A DNA stretch of 64,000 bases from Macrotrachela quadricornifera (lineage: Eukaryota > Rotifera > Eurotatoria > Philodinida > Philodinidae). The translations under genes were made by a program, and so were the position numbers. Shown one piece after another: positions 22,830 through 35,329 of the stretch (position 1 is the first letter of the stretch; each line of letters opens with the position of its first letter). Below the pieces are notes generated by a model. The model searched no databases, was not told the DNA's origin, and saw only the letters and a program-made list of their open reading frames with translations. The stretch spans positions 8,584 through 72,583 of the forward strand of contig JAJEKB010019319.1 in the NCBI GenBank assembly GCA_022393335.1, written 5' to 3'.

Positions 22830-23410
22830 GTTAACATCGGATCAAAAAGAACAATCCGTAATACTATTCGTCGTTGGACGAAATCTCGCAATAAAAAATT
22901 AAAATGTTCGCCTGAAAATCGTCAAAAAGTTCATATTTGGATGTGATATGTGTAAAAGATTTACTGATCTATCAATCATTTAAATGCAATCTTGATGGTC
23001 CATATTTTGCTTCAATCCTTGAAAATTATTTTCTTCCTGCTGCCAAACGTAAGCAATGAAGGAAAATAATGTAACATTACTTATTTATGCTTTCCTTTTA
23101 GACCAGTTTGGCCAGTACTGGTGTCTACAGCAAGATAATAATCGAAAACATAGAGGTCATATTTGTACATAATTGATTGACGAATATGTACCAAAATTAT
23201 TACAGTGGTCATTTAACAGTCTGGATATAAATCCAATCGAAAATATATGGTCGATAGTGGAACGTAATATAGGACAAAAAAAACCTGCAAATATCGATCA
23301 ATTCAAAATATTGATATTAATATTGTAAAAAAAAATCTGTAGAAGAATTAGTACAAGTCTTTTTACAGATATCTGTGAATGGAGCAATATTTCATTTAAT
23401 GAGTATCTTA
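22830..23410 (+). pseudogene. Tc1-like transposase remnant with an intron
   Basis: Plus-strand pieces read IRNTIRRWTKSRNKKLKCSP, CNLDGPYFASILENYFLPAA, then after a GT..AG intron (about 23049-23101) DQFGQYWCLQQDNNRKHRG, and finally LQWSFNSLDINPIENIWSIV. These correspond to the helix region, the central core, the second catalytic D in the QQDN motif and the SxDxNPIENxW motif with the third catalytic E of Tc1-type DDE transposases. Stop codons interrupt between pieces (for example a TAA where a Trp is expected before LIDEYVPKLL). No terminal repeats were found. Dead copy. Confidence 0.75.
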
Positions 23411-25176
23411 AGATAATATTCGACGTTTCGAACTACTATGAGTTCATTATGAAGAAGAAAAATATTTTCTATTGTAGAGGAAGAACGAGTATTATACAAC
23501 AACCTGAATTTATAATTTTGAAGTTTTCTTCATGATGAGATTATTTTGTATTACATTAAAACAAAATAATTTTAATAATTATAAAGAGTGTTAATTTTTC
23601 ATATATAATTAATACACTTCTCATCTTTATATCGATTCTATATGAAAAAACTAATGCTCTCTATAATTATAAAATTCTTTTATTTTTATTTTTTCTTCCC
23701 TATTCCATATATAGTCTTATCAAGTAACTCCTTCCCTGAAATATTCATAATTATAGCATTCTGTCTCTCCCTTAACGAACGCTGCATTTATTAAGCATAA
23801 TTAAAAAAAAGAATCAACTATAACTGAAACAATTTTATCTGAAATTTGACATTCTTTCTAAGTCAATATTTTTAGTGTTTAAATAAAAAATGATTCATTA
23901 ATCTTCTTTCTGAAATAACATCTTAGTTAAGTAATATAATGGATTGGCTTTTTTTCAACAGAATATTATTATTTGTTTCATTATAATTATTCTTATTTTT
24001 TTAGTTAATAGAAAAAGTGTTCTATATCTCAAAAAACATTTTTACTTAAATAAACATTTATGTCAATAATTATAATGTATGAATAAAATCTTTAAATAAA
24101 ACTAATTTAAAAATGATAATATTCTTTAAGTTTTATATATGTTGATGATAATTATGTTTACTAATTATCTAATGCCCATGCAACAATACTGTTATTTTAT
24201 TAATTGTTGGAAAAAAATTCTCTCTTTTAACGATGAAGTCTATGCTCATGTGTTTGATTACGATCAAATTGCGACGCAGTTACGGCTTGACTATTATGCA
24301 TTTGCTAAAATCGACGACATAGATGAGAATTTTCTTTTATCAAAGCTTTTATTGTTTAACAAGACTTACTGATGAAAAAAATTTTTAAAACGTTGACACG
24401 TATCCTCTTTCAGTAGAATGAACTATTGACTGAAATGTCACGGGGCACAACCACTGTCTTTTATACAGTCCTAATATGGCTAAGTATTGGTACTAGAGTG
24501 TAACCAATTGCAAATATGGAGAAATCAAAATTGGCTATGGGGTAACTACAACACACTTGCTAAAAAGGAGTCGACATGAGATATTCCATAAAATCATGAT
24601 AAAAAAATATTGAATATATTTTATATAATACAGTAAGATCTTTGAAAGTATCGAGAAAACAAAATTTCAGTTAATACTCGTATTTTTATTTTAAATCTGA
24701 AGCAATTAGTGCTCAAAAAAATTTTCTTTCATATTCGAATGTAAGTTTATCAGAAATGATAAATAAAAACGTGGTATTTTATCGATTCATTTTTCAGTTT
24801 ACGCTCCAAAGTACTGTTTATTACAAAATTTACTATTCAAAAATAGAGTATTCTTTTTTTCAAGTTCTTGTCTTTCTAATTACTTTAAATATTTTGTGAA
24901 ACATTATATAAGATTATTTTTTTAATGGTATATAAATATGAGTTTTCTTTTTTCTTCCATTGTTTTAACTTAAATCATAAAAAAACAAGTTTTCAATGCA
25001 TTCACCATCAGCTGGTAAGAACTTAAACACATTTCTATCCATATGAGACATAGTTCTTTATTAAAAATAATAATTTCATATGAAATAATTGTTACCATAT
25101 TTAACACGCTGTAGTCTTATCAGTTTCCTTATGTTTTCTTTATATTCAGACGTGGAAGTTGATTGATTAAAAAAGA
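23411..25176. other. No gene seen; AT-rich spacer
   Basis: About 1.8 kb without a recognised feature. A 77-codon frame at 24139-24372 has a more balanced second half (DEVYAHVFDYDQIATQLRLD), but I cannot assign it and no splice partners were seen. A possible leader exon (ATG at 24996, followed by GTAAG) lies before the membrane-protein pseudogene. Confidence 0.3.
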
Positions 25177-26451
25177 ATGGGTATAATTGATCGTATTAGA
25201 CTATTATGGAACATTCTTCGTTTCAAACTCATTACACTTAATATTTTCGATACAAAATCAACAAATGAAGAAATTATTCGACGTGAAATTCTTTCAACTC
25301 GATTATTTCTAATTCTATTTTCAATATCTATATTCATAATAAGTCTCTATAATTGAATAATTATTCATGTTCAAATTGAAACTCTTAAATTTCCAACACA
25401 AATATCAATATATTATAATGAATTTACTCAAATAAAATCATCATTTCATGAAGTTTGTTCAAATTATTTTGTTTCTGAAGAATAGATTAATTTAATCTAT
25501 CCAAATAATTTATCAATTATATGGCCTATGAATATTTGAACAAGTTTAAGTTCAATGTGGAGATTAATTTCTGATTTTTGTAAATATTTAAATAATACAA
25601 TTAATGATGTTTTTAATGAATTTTATAATACACAATTAATTAGTTCATTGATATTTTCAGAAAATTTATTAAAAATTCAAATTGAAACAATGATTAAATT
25701 AATATATAAAACAGCATCAGAAACGTTTATTCGATCATATATATTTGCTCATCAAATAACACAATCAAGTGGATTTTTAACAGGTTTATTAACTAATTAT
25801 ATTACTTTATTACCAATTAATGGATGGGAATCATTTCGATACTTATATACAGGACAAAATCGTTATATACAAACAAATTCATTAGAAAAAATATGTTATT
25901 GTCAAAGTGATAGATCATGTCCTATGTCTGGAAATTTATATTTATATAATTTAACATTAATTATTTCTAATGAAACATTACCTGGTATTATTGTTGATTG
26001 TTTATCAATATAAATGATGTTACAATCATCATTTGAATGTTTTTATAATTTATCATGTATTCAAATTATTTTATCAACATATTCAACAAATATAAATATA
26101 TCATTATTAAGTAGATTTAATCCTGAAACAAAAATTGAATTTATTATAAATGAACTTTTTATTGAAGATATTAATTATAAATCATATTTTTATCAATGTA
26201 ATCCTAATTATTGTACTTATTCAATTTCACGTAGATTTGATATTATTTTTGTTATTACAAATATTATTGGTCTTATTGGTGGACTTAATGTTGCTTTACG
26301 TTTAATTAGTCCTTATCTTATTTATTTTATTTTATATTTAAAAAATAGAAGAACTCGCACAGATCAAAATATTCAAATAGAAAGTAATATTTCTTTCTTT
26401 TTTTTAATAAATATTTTAGTCTTATTTTTATCTTTTAGGATTACCAATTAA
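25177..26451 (+). pseudogene. Bdelloid multi-copy membrane protein, copy 1 (stops)
   Basis: Read from ATG 25177 in one frame. A hydrophobic N-terminal segment (RLFLILFSISIFIISLY) is followed by a long extracellular-type region with conserved CYCQSDRSC and ECFYNLSC cysteine motifs. A C-terminal membrane segment (ITNIIGLIGGLNVALRLISP) precedes a basic tail. I recognise this order as a large uncharacterised bdelloid family; its function is unknown. Four in-frame stops occur, near 25356 (TGA), 25483 (TAG), 25538 (TGA) and 26011 (TAA). At least the second and probably the third fall where the family has Trp, consistent with TGG to TAG/TGA transitions. The frame is otherwise kept over about 420 codons, so decay is recent. 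Confidence 0.7.
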
Positions 26452-27609
26452 AATTCGTTTAAGAAATTTGATAAATAATATCAAATTATATTTTATTGAA
26501 TTAAATATCTTCAATAGTCATTCACGAGATATAATTCGAACAAAAAATGAACGTATTTCAACTCGATTATACATAATATTATTAACAAGTGCAATAAGTA
26601 TCCTTATATTTTATACATATTTATCATTACAAACAATTATTAGAACAATTGAATATCCATCAGTACATGAATATGAAATATTAGAAGAAAAATATCGAAA
26701 TACATTAACTGGTAGTTATCCTCCTAGTAATTTTCGTTCATCAGCTTCATCTCATTTTCAAATGTTATCAACATTATGTGAATTAGAAAATTTAACATTA
26801 ATTCATGTTAATCGTAGATTTTATTCAACAGAATTAATTAATAAAGAAATATTATCTCGGAATTTATTTATTTCTCAAACAAAATCATTAATAAATTGAA
26901 CAAAATTTGAATTTTCATATACATTATCAATGATAAATACAGTTATTCATTCTAATCAATATATAAGTGGTACTCAAACAAATGCATATCTTTTAACAAT
27001 GGATTTAAGTTTATTTGGTATATATTCAAATAAATCATTACAAATTTATCCATCTAGTAGAACAATATAAATTGTATTTGCGCAAAAGATTCGACTTGTA
27101 CAGGTCCATTTAATAATAATTTTCTTTGGAGTATTTATGGAGTACGTCTTGGATGTTATATTATGGATTTAGTACTTCAATCATCACTTATTTGTTGGTA
27201 TAATCAAACTTGTTTTAATAATTTTCGAGAAGCTTTTCTTGCTACTGATGTTTATTTTTCTAATGATATTTCATTACTTGATGTTACTTTAGATAATAAA
27301 TTATCTCCAGATACTATTTTACAAACAATTGTTCAAGAAATTATGGTTAATTATTGGAATACATCAATTTCATATGACAATTTTTATAAAGAATGTCATC
27401 CAATTTATTGTAAATATACATATCAAATTATAAATAATCCTTTATTAATTGTTACAACTATAATTGGATTATTTGGTGGACTTAATATTATTCTTAGACT
27501 AATTTGTCCTATTATTGCTAAAATGTTTGTCAAATGTAAGAAGAGACTTACCTTGAATATTCGATCATCTACAAATGATAATCATCAACAGATTTGTAAT
27601 GATGAGTAA
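26452..27609 (+). pseudogene. Bdelloid multi-copy membrane protein, copy 2 (stop, frameshift, deletion)
   Basis: A second copy follows the first head to tail. It has the N-terminal segment (STRLYIILLTSAISILIFYT), NFRSSASSHFQMLSTLCELE, a cysteine cluster CICAKDSTCTG, CWYNQTC, and the C-terminal membrane segment TTIIGLFGGLNIILRLICP with a basic tail ending at 27609. A TGA interrupts at about 26897 and the frame shifts near 27065 before CICAKD. Compared with copy 1, roughly 40-60 residues are missing after EILEEKYRNTLT, the part that should hold the FHEVCS motif. Tandem duplication followed by independent decay is the simplest history. Confidence 0.7.
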
Positions 27610-27769
27610 ATAATATTCTATTAAAAAAAAATCAGCTTTTTCCAGATGAGTTCATTGCATATTCTCTTTCTCGTAGAGAAGAGTCTTACAAACATTAATT
27701 GTCTGCTTGCTTGCTTGCTTGATTGTATGTCCGCAGGGTCAAAGGAACATCCTATAAGAGTTCAAGTCC

Positions 27770-27970
27770 GAAACAGGTGTTTTTCGAGCAACTGATGACA
27801 TCTCGGTGATGGGTGATGAATACCATTGCATCTGATGATGGTACATGTATTGATCAATGGATGTTAGGAATTGGTGAGGTTTGGTATTTCTTATCGTAAA
27901 CAGGTGTTTTTCGACCAACTGATGACATCTCGATGATGGGTGATGAATACCATTGCATCTGATGATGGTA
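27770..27970. repeat. ~73-bp direct duplication inside element A
   Basis: AAACAGGTGTTTTTCGAGCAAC through TGCATCTGATGATGGTA occurs at 27770-27842 and 27897-27970, about 127 bases apart, with three or four differences. Confidence 0.85.
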
Positions 27971-28389
27971 TATATTCTCTCTCGTAGAAAAGAGTCTGGA
28001 AACATAAATCGTGTGCTTGCTTGCTTGAGTGATTATAAGTCCGCAGGGTCAAAAAAGACATTGATTCGGAGTGATTCCCATAAAACTTGACTAAACGGTA
28101 ATCGGGGTCAAGGAACTCGAATGAGATGTTAATTTTCGAAACTTGAAGATTTATTAGCTATTCATGGGTCACTTATGTTAATACTATTATGGAAACTTCA
28201 CGAAATTCAATGAAGAAGTGTAAGTGAAGCTTGATGTTGACTTAGAAACGCTGAATGGCTTTAGGTGTATGAGTTTCAATGACTTAGAGATAACTAACAT
28301 ATGTATTGTAAGTAATTTACTAACAGTAAGATTTTGGTTATTCTATAGAATGCAGCTAACGGACCCATTTGCGAGCGTTTTTTTCTTAA

Positions 28390-29145
28390 GTGAAAATCCA
28401 AATGAGTAGACTAGCATTTATATATGTCATGTTTTATTTAAAGACTTTGATCCATCTATCAGACAATAAAACCGAGCTTCTTCCTGGCCTTTTACCCTTC
28501 GTACCCAACATGCCTGTGCTTCTCACCGATAACATTGCCTGTGAACTAGGACTTTCAAACGGCACTCAAGGTATTTTTCGACAACTTGTATACGATGATC
28601 AGGAGGAGCTAGATACTTTCAAGGTGAAGAGTGATGTATTTCCCTCAAATACCATATACATACGAAAACCATTATATGCGCTCATAGAAATCAAGACATC
28701 ACAATTAGAAACAAATCTTGATGGTCTTCGTCCTAAACTAATTCCTATTCCGTTAATCAAAAAGCGATTTACGGTTCCTATGAAGCAACTTTTCGGACAT
28801 CTGTTCGAACGAATGCAAGGTGGAAGAAAAATTCCACAAATGGTTCAAGTTACTAGAACACAACTGCCAATTGTACCTGCTTTCGCAATAACTACTTATA
28901 AGGCACAAGGACTAACAATGAACAAAATCGTGGTCGATCTTCAAGTTCCAGTTGGAACATTGCAAGTCGCATCGATTTACGTACCACTCAGTAGAGTGAA
29001 GAGAGCAGAAGACATAGTCATTCTTCGACCTTTCGATATGAAGGTTCTACAAGTTCGACCTACTTCCGCTCAAGATGCCGAACTGAAACGTCTAGATGAA
29101 CTTGACAGAAAGACAAAGCGAGAATGTTCTTCTTTCACTTTTTGA
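28390..29145 (+). pseudogene. Pif1-like (Helitron) helicase, C-terminal third
   Basis: A 251-codon open frame whose recognisable part begins LPGLLPFVPNMPVLLTDNIA, then LGLSNGTQGIFRQLV, as in the C-terminal RecA-like domain of Helitron/Pif1 helicases. Superfamily 1 motif V is visible as PAFAITTYKAQGLTMNKIVV, and motif VI as VPLSRVKRAEDIVIL; the Arg in VPLSRV is the expected arginine finger. Walker A and B and motifs Ia-III, which should lie upstream, are absent, as is the HUH Rep domain. The frame is open to TGA at 29145. In an intact Helitron this protein unwinds DNA during rolling-circle-like transposition. Here it is a fragment inside element A; the start codon is arbitrary. Confidence 0.85.
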
Positions 29146-30084
29146 ACGTGTATAAATAGATACTTTGTTACGAGTGTAGTGTCATAGAAAGTATATAAGG
29201 TGTATCATAATATGAGTTTGTCGTGAAATAATTAGTCATTTATATTCATTTTCTCTATTTATATCTATGTTAATCACTGTAATTGTCACTTTACTTTTGT
29301 TGTGTCAGATATTTCCTATAATATCTTTTATCGCTTTCTTTTCTTATTGTTTTTTCTTTTAAATGTAATTACACGGGTCTTCCGATCTGTAATGTTGCTC
29401 ATTTGAAGTATCTAATCTTCAATAAAAAATTTCGTAAAAACATATGCTCTTCTACATATAATAAGAATATGTAATTTAAATTAGAAATAAACTTATATAT
29501 GCAATATTGTACTAAAAATCTATCGTCTGAAACCGACCCATCTACGAGAAAGAGCTGAGCGAGTGCCCGCACGAGCGTTACTTGTAATATATGTCATAAT
29601 ACTTCATTTATTTCAGAGAAATTCTACTCCCAAATAACACTCTAAACAAAAAAGGGTATTTTACTGAACGCATTAAAACACATGATTATACGTTAAAGCT
29701 GAATTAGAATGAAAAAACGCATAAGAATCCACAAGAACAGAAGCACATTAAATTGCGTCAAAACATATTGAAACATGTAAAATTGCATCAAAAAACATTG
29801 AAACGCACGGAATTACACCAGAACACAATAGAAAAAGACTTTTTAACAAGAACTGTTGCAGCACACCGAAACCAATCAGAAGCAGTGATTTCACAAAGTT
29901 TCAAAAAAAAGATGCCTGTTATTCACTAGCATGATAAAGAATTCAATTCGAAAGACCTCGCGTTATTTATCCTATATTTAAATATTTATTTTTCGTCCTG
30001 TTATTTTTCTATTCCCTAGACTGAAAGGCTAGGGTCTGCAGAACGTAAATTCACCTGTGTCTGTCTGTCTGTCTGTCCGTAACG

Positions 30085-30730
30085 CCACATAGTACAAATG
30101 ACCATTTGCCAACTATGATTCAAATGTCCATAGTAACTGTCGTACAAATAATTAAAATTATAACAGCTATGGCTGAAGTATTCACAGTAACTATAGTGTA
30201 AAAGTCTATAGTATCAATGGTAAAAATGACCAAATAATAACTATGGTGAAAATAGCTATTTTATTAAAATGCTTATAGTGACCCTAGTACAGATGACCAA
30301 ATAATAAGTATAGTCTAGATGCCTTTTCCCTAGACTGAAAGGCTAGCGTCTAGAAAACGAAATTCACCTGTATCTACCGGTCAGTCTGTCTGTTCGTCTC
30401 TTGGTAACGCAGTCAAAATGACTATTTAATAACTATGATTATAATGACCACAATAACTATGATTAAAATGACTATGGTTAAAATGAACATGATAGTTATG
30501 GTACAAATGACCATTCAACAACTACGGTACAAATGACCACTTAATAAGTATGGTACAAATCACCATATAATAACTATGGTTAAAATGACCACAATAAGTG
30601 TGGTTATAATAACCATAATAACTATGATTATAATGACTATGATAACTACGGTTCAAATGACCATTGGAAACTATGGTTCAAATATACTTCAGATAACTAT
30701 GCAGAAGACTATTACAATCATCTAATTACC
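30085..30730. repeat. Minisatellite of ~25-bp AACTATGGTACAAATGACC units
   Basis: About 20 degenerate copies of (T)AACTATGGT(A/T)(C/A)AAATGACCATT follow each other inside element B. The same unit reappears at 52670-52780 in element C, linking the two elements. Confidence 0.75.
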
Positions 30731-32818
30731 ATGATTTAAATTAATCTATCAGTATTGATTAAAAATGACGATCGTTGTTTAATTATTTATTTATTTTGAT
30801 TGGATTGTTGTTCAATGCTGCATCAATAACTAGGTGCTTTATGAATAAATTAAAATTTTATAAGTCAGTGTGAGCATAAAATTACAATAAATAAAAATCA
30901 TATTCTTTGAATAATGTGACCAAAGTTTTCTCCACTAGAAATAGCACTTAAATAATATAATTATCAAAACTCGCATTGTTGTTTACAATGTCATTGTAGT
31001 TCACAATAAAATATGAAAACGTTTTATGTAAAAGAGTAGCAGCCAAGCGGTCATATACATAACAATCAATAATATCGGATGCAAAAGGTTTTCATATTTG
31101 AGTAGTATTTTTCTCACGATTGAGCATCGATATCGATATCCATACTCAACCTGACTATCGATGGTATTTCGATGCCTCGAGTTATATTTTCGATGGTCAT
31201 CGAACATTCAAATCGACTGTTAGGAGTGACATTCTCCGATGGGTCGACCATGCGGAGGTGGGTCATTTGGATATCTTATTTTAATTCTTTCTTGAAAATC
31301 TCGGAATCTTTTCCTATGGGTTCATACCTATCGAAATGGAGTAACCCATCGCCGTGTGCTCGACCCATCGGAAAATGTCACTTCGAACACTCGATTTGAG
31401 CCTTCGATGGGCATCAGAGAACCCATCGAAACGTTCTTCGGGGACTCGGGAAAAGGTTAGAAAGAAAAAATTCCGGCATATGCACGGCTATATGTCGAGC
31501 CCTCGATGCCTATCGAACATATTCAGAATAAGAGGAAAATTAGATTCGAACATATGTACTCACGATTATGAACCATACATTGACGAGTTGATCTAAACAT
31601 ATCTTGATCTTCTAACTATAGAAACATGTTTTATCAATATATCCACTACACGATATTTCTATTTTTTTCTTTATGTTTCGAGTCTTGCATTTCATGAATA
31701 TAACTTCTTTCTTATATTCTCATTTGGTCAGACGACAATCATTATTTTCTAGAATATTTTTTGCAACTCAACATTCTATAATTTAACATTAACCAAATGT
31801 TGTGGAACTGCTTTCAGAAAGAGACGTGAAGAGTAGATGTTCATATAATAATGGTAAGAATTGATTAATGACAAAAAAATTAAGACTAGTTAATATAGAT
31901 CTATCTATAATCAATAATCGTAGAACTCGCTAAGAACACTATTTTTCTGAAAACCGTATAATACTATCTTTCCTTGGATCGATCAATCATTGATAATAGC
32001 GAATATTAATCGACTCCCAAGCTATTGATATCTCAAATGAAAGCGAATTCTAAGATAACAATGTAAAAAAGTTCAAAGATTTTCAATCCATTTGATTAGG
32101 CTTCTTTCCTATGTAGCTTAAAATTTATGAGAGAATCAAGTGCAGATCTGACTTTGAGATTATCAGCGATCGTATCCTAGCATCAACGATTTTCCTAACG
32201 GGATCTTTATAGCTGATCTTTGACAATTTTGATAAGCTTCTATTGCACACAAAAAAACGAGTGATGGAATAGTGCACTTAGATGTGTTTCTTTCACCGAG
32301 TACTCGCTATTTCGATAGAATTGAAGCGCTCGAAAGAAACCCAGATGAGTGAAAAGAAGAGACAACTTTTCAATTCTTTAGAATATTTTTACGCTTGCTG
32401 AAATTCGAGCGCTCATAGAAAATCGACTGGTCGAATAGCCAATATCGAGGGCATTGAAAGTGTAGATGAGCAACGATTAGATTTTTCGAGGGGTGTGCAT
32501 TATAACAGAATCGAAAAAATTTGATCGAAATGATTCTCGAGCACTTGCCGTGCTTATCGAAGACCTTTCTAGATCTACTTAGAAATAAAAAATGCTTTTA
32601 GAAAGGTAGTTTAAACTCAAACAAAGAATCATATGAAATTATTTAAAGAATATGATTTCTATTTTTCATAATTTGATGTCCCAACTCACTTGTAAAATTC
32701 TAAATTATTCGCAAAGCATCTAGTTGTTGATACAACATTGAATAACAACCCAATCAAAACTAATAATTAAACAATGATCGTCATTTTTTATCAGCACTGA
32801 TGGATTAATTTAAATCAT
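30731..32818. mobile_element. ~2.1-kb element with ~200-bp inverted repeats, nested in element B
   Basis: ATGATTTAAATTAATCTATC at 30731 is matched by the reverse complement ending at 32818, and similarity continues inward about 200 bases (to about 30930 and 32640), including ACGATCGT and GTTGTTCAATG blocks. The core (31120-32560) is unusually rich in TCGA, with an internal inverted pair GACATTCTCCGATGGGTCGA / TCGACCCATCGGAAAATGTC at about 31224 and 31350. Frames in the core (31172-31596) look unsupported. Superfamily and target duplication are unresolved. Confidence 0.65.
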
Positions 32819-33014
32819 AATGACGCGGTGATCTTTCAAATCTTCTTCACAAATGTTGCAACTGTATTTACCAGATGAGCACTATAACAAAGTTATTCGG
32901 TTACGCGCAATCAAATATATTAAATCCCCGGTCACATCTATGAGCAATTATATCGACATTCCTGTTGTGTCAGTCTAGGGCCAAATGAATCGACAGTCGA
33001 TGAACATTACTTGT

Positions 33015-34440
33015 TATAATTTATAATTATAAAAATGTTTTGCTTTTTGGCTATTTAGCCAAAGTTTCTGTATTCTTTTCATTTATTTTCGAAGTTATAT
33101 TAAGCTGTTAAGTTGCCATTTATATTCGAACTCGAATTAGGCATCATATGGGAAATATTGACTTTTCAGCACGCAAAAAAAATTCTAACATTGGTACGAT
33201 GCAAATTTTCGCGAACGAGTCTTTGTATACAATTCAACGACGTTTCTGATTCAGGATCGTCAGCCGCAACTACCAGTCAAACGAATCTTGATGTTTTGGT
33301 TGATATAGAAAGAAGGAAAATCTGATTGAATTAAATAAATAATTAATGGTGAATATGGATATTTGGTTTATGCGAAATAAAAAAGAAAATCTTACTTAAT
33401 TAAATAAACACTTACTGATCAATGTCGATGTTGGATCGATCTGAAGTCGAGAATAAAAAGTTAATTATTAAAATATATACTTCCTGTTTATTTGGCTCTT
33501 ATGGAATTCGACTGCATTTGATTGAGGGAAAACGTTGGAAACCAAAGAATATCACTAGTTTTCCGCTATCAGCACATCATCGATTCCGACTATGGGAATT
33601 TTTTATCTCTAATACGATGCGAAGGGTAGGTTCATCCTGCGAACTCCTATGGAATAGATACATTGTGCAAGTTTTTCAGCAGGAACATCAGCAGATATCT
33701 GTGATAGTGGCGTAACTAGAATTTTGGCGATGTCTATCATTATCAGTGGAAATTGTGATTCTTGTGTATCGTTCAAAAACAAGTATAACATGAACGAGAT
33801 ATATTGCGTCCATTATTTATGATTTTAAAGAGTATAATGTATTACTTCATACGGCACGCATCGATCGACAAGACTCTATTATATTCGAGAAAAAGAATGC
33901 AGTCAATCCATTTCTATTTCGGGAAAAACTAACAGATCCAACCAATACACTGACAGTTCATATAGATGATATTATTGTAAAACTTGCTTATAGCAAACAA
34001 CATGTTTTTCATTTTTTTCGATATCCAAATACAATAGAGACCACTTAAATAGACATAACAAGCCTCGTATCGTGTGTGCTTTCCTGGTTTATTCCTGATT
34101 TTCCTGTTTTTGACCAAAAATCCTGAGGGTGAGGGTCAGCGTGATCATCCTCACACTCGCCCTCAAGATACATGGGGATCTTTCCTCGTAAGCTACGAGA
34201 AGGGTCGACGACAGGGGAATTCCGCTCTTCGCCAATAAGACTTTCTCCAATTGACCAAAGATATAGAGAAATCTGAAGTTATTGTATGCGAAGCATGCAC
34301 TCCATGTTATGTTAATACACTTCGATTATGAAGTTTAGAATACGTTCAAATATGATCAAATCATTTTTTTGGATGAAGAATGCTGGAATAAAAGAAAGAA
34401 AAGAAAAGTTTGTTATGAAAAATACGAGAATAAGATGAAT
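33015..34440. other. No gene confirmed
   Basis: Two plus-strand frames at 33113-33325 and 33422-33715 have moderately balanced composition (for example SSAATTSQTNLDVLVDIERR), but I recognise no domain and found no splice chain. A repeat-like phrase (TTAAATAAATAAT, ATCTTACTTAATTAAATAAA) lies between them. A GC-richer patch at 34120-34240 is unassigned. Confidence 0.3.
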
Positions 34441-34463
34441 TATAAAAAAACTTTTAGATAGGC

Positions 34464-34883
34464 TTAATCATCATTTCTTGATAAATTCGTCGATGAATAT
34501 GATGAATCGGGAATTGAAACGTTATTTTTCTTTTTCTTTTCTTTTTTCCCTTGTGCTACAGGTTCTTCGACAAGATTAGCAAGTGAGTTAAGCGTTTGAA
34601 GAAGAGATAGTTCATCTGATTGAAGTAGTTGTATTAATTTTTCAATTTGTTTAGTTTTATGAAGTGCTTTGCGTGTTGATTGTGTTTGTTTATTTGTTGT
34701 AAATCCTAGTTCTGTTCGAGCCATTCGTTGAGATATAACACTTTCCTCCTGTTTCAAGCACTGAATGAACCTCCAAAGATTCGGATGTGTTTGCACAACA
34801 CGGGAGAAAAATCGCCGGTTTTGAGCTAAGACACACCAAATGAGAAATATGGATTTGTTTAACAGAGGTGCTTTCGAATTCAT
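34464..34883 (-). pseudogene. MULE-type transposase C-terminal fragment
   Basis: The minus-strand 139-codon frame has NRRFFSRVVQTHPNLWRFIQ, CLKQEESVISQRMARTELGF, then QLLQSDELSLLQTLNSLANL and a lysine-rich, serine-rich tail. In MULE/FLYWCH-associated proteins this helical segment, with the HPNLWxFI motif, follows the DDE core. The core, zinc fingers and FLYWCH domain are absent upstream (34884-35300). The starting Met is arbitrary. It shares the same helix pattern with the fragment at 1488-1742. Confidence 0.5.
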
Positions 34884-35329
34884 AATCGAGTATTATATTT
34901 ACCCTCCGCGAAGTTGTTTGTTCGCCATCAACTACTGCTGACTGACCAAGAAGAAGGCTTGAAATGGTTCAACCATTCTTTCTCAAAGTAGGATGTGAAT
35001 GATTTTAATTGATCATGCTGAGGAGAAACTAATGCTTTCATCGAAAGGAAACAGTTAACACATATTTGGAAAGAGGATCAAATTTTGATTCTAACTGACT
35101 GATTTTTGCAGTCAGGAGTTGTTTCTAAGTGACCTAAAACTGGATAAACATTTTATACGAAGACTTTCTAGACGTAGGTTATTAACTCATCATTTATAAG
35201 AAAAAATACGATTCATTATATTTAGTATGAATCTTTGAAAATCTTTCTCTTTGATAGTCTTCTTTGACTATTATATAGATAAATTCTTCAATATTAATTT
35301 TTTACTAATCAATGTGAATATAGATTCTG

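Larger units (their letters stand above)
27662..29585 (+). mobile_element. Helitron/Helentron-like element A (carries Pif1-like helicase remnant)
   Basis: The 5' end has CTCTTTCTCGTAG (27664-27676) within a hairpin, then GCTTGCTTGCTTGCTTG and GTCCGCAGGGTCAAA. The 3' end has the exact complement CTACGAGAAAGAG (29542-29554), a hairpin GTGC-CC-GCAC, and the tail GAGCGTTACTTGT ending at 29585. A second 5'-type end at 27974-28055 and a duplicated ~73-bp block (27770-27842 and 27897-27970) lie near the left end. The subterminal inverted repeats plus 3' hairpin are as known for Helentrons and their non-autonomous derivatives, and the internal helicase supports it. The Rep nuclease domain was not found. 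Confidence 0.7.
30012..33014 (+). mobile_element. Helitron/Helentron-like element B (non-autonomous, with tandem repeats)
   Basis: The 5' end TTCCCTAGACTG continues as a hairpin (CCCTAG..CTAGGG), then (CTGT)n and a tandem array. The 3' end has CAGTCTAGGG (32971-32980), complement of the 5' CCCTAGACTG, a TCGA-CAG-TCGA hairpin, and TGAACATTACTTGT ending at 33014. A second 5'-type end lies at 30328-30400. The interior is interrupted by a 2.1-kb inverted-repeat element (30731-32818). No protein is encoded. Structure matches Helentron-associated short elements with a microsatellite core. Confidence 0.65.

Noticed and set aside
25177..26451. Alternative genetic code or stop readthrough in the membrane-protein copy
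   Set aside because: Neighbouring intact genes (FAD oxidase, terpene synthase, U-box) use standard stops and Trp codons, and copy 2 also has a frameshift and deletion; pseudogenisation is simpler.
27739..28005. 88-codon minus-strand frame
   Set aside because: It is made of the 73-bp direct duplication translated twice (the same HHQMQWYSSP-type peptide repeats).
31172..31596. Possible genes in the TCGA-rich core of the 30731-32818 element
   Set aside because: The frames are short, overlap in different phases and derive from GATGGGTCGA-type repeats.
33113..33715. Two plus-strand frames with moderate composition
   Set aside because: No recognised domain, no credible splice chain and no upstream start context; left as unassigned.
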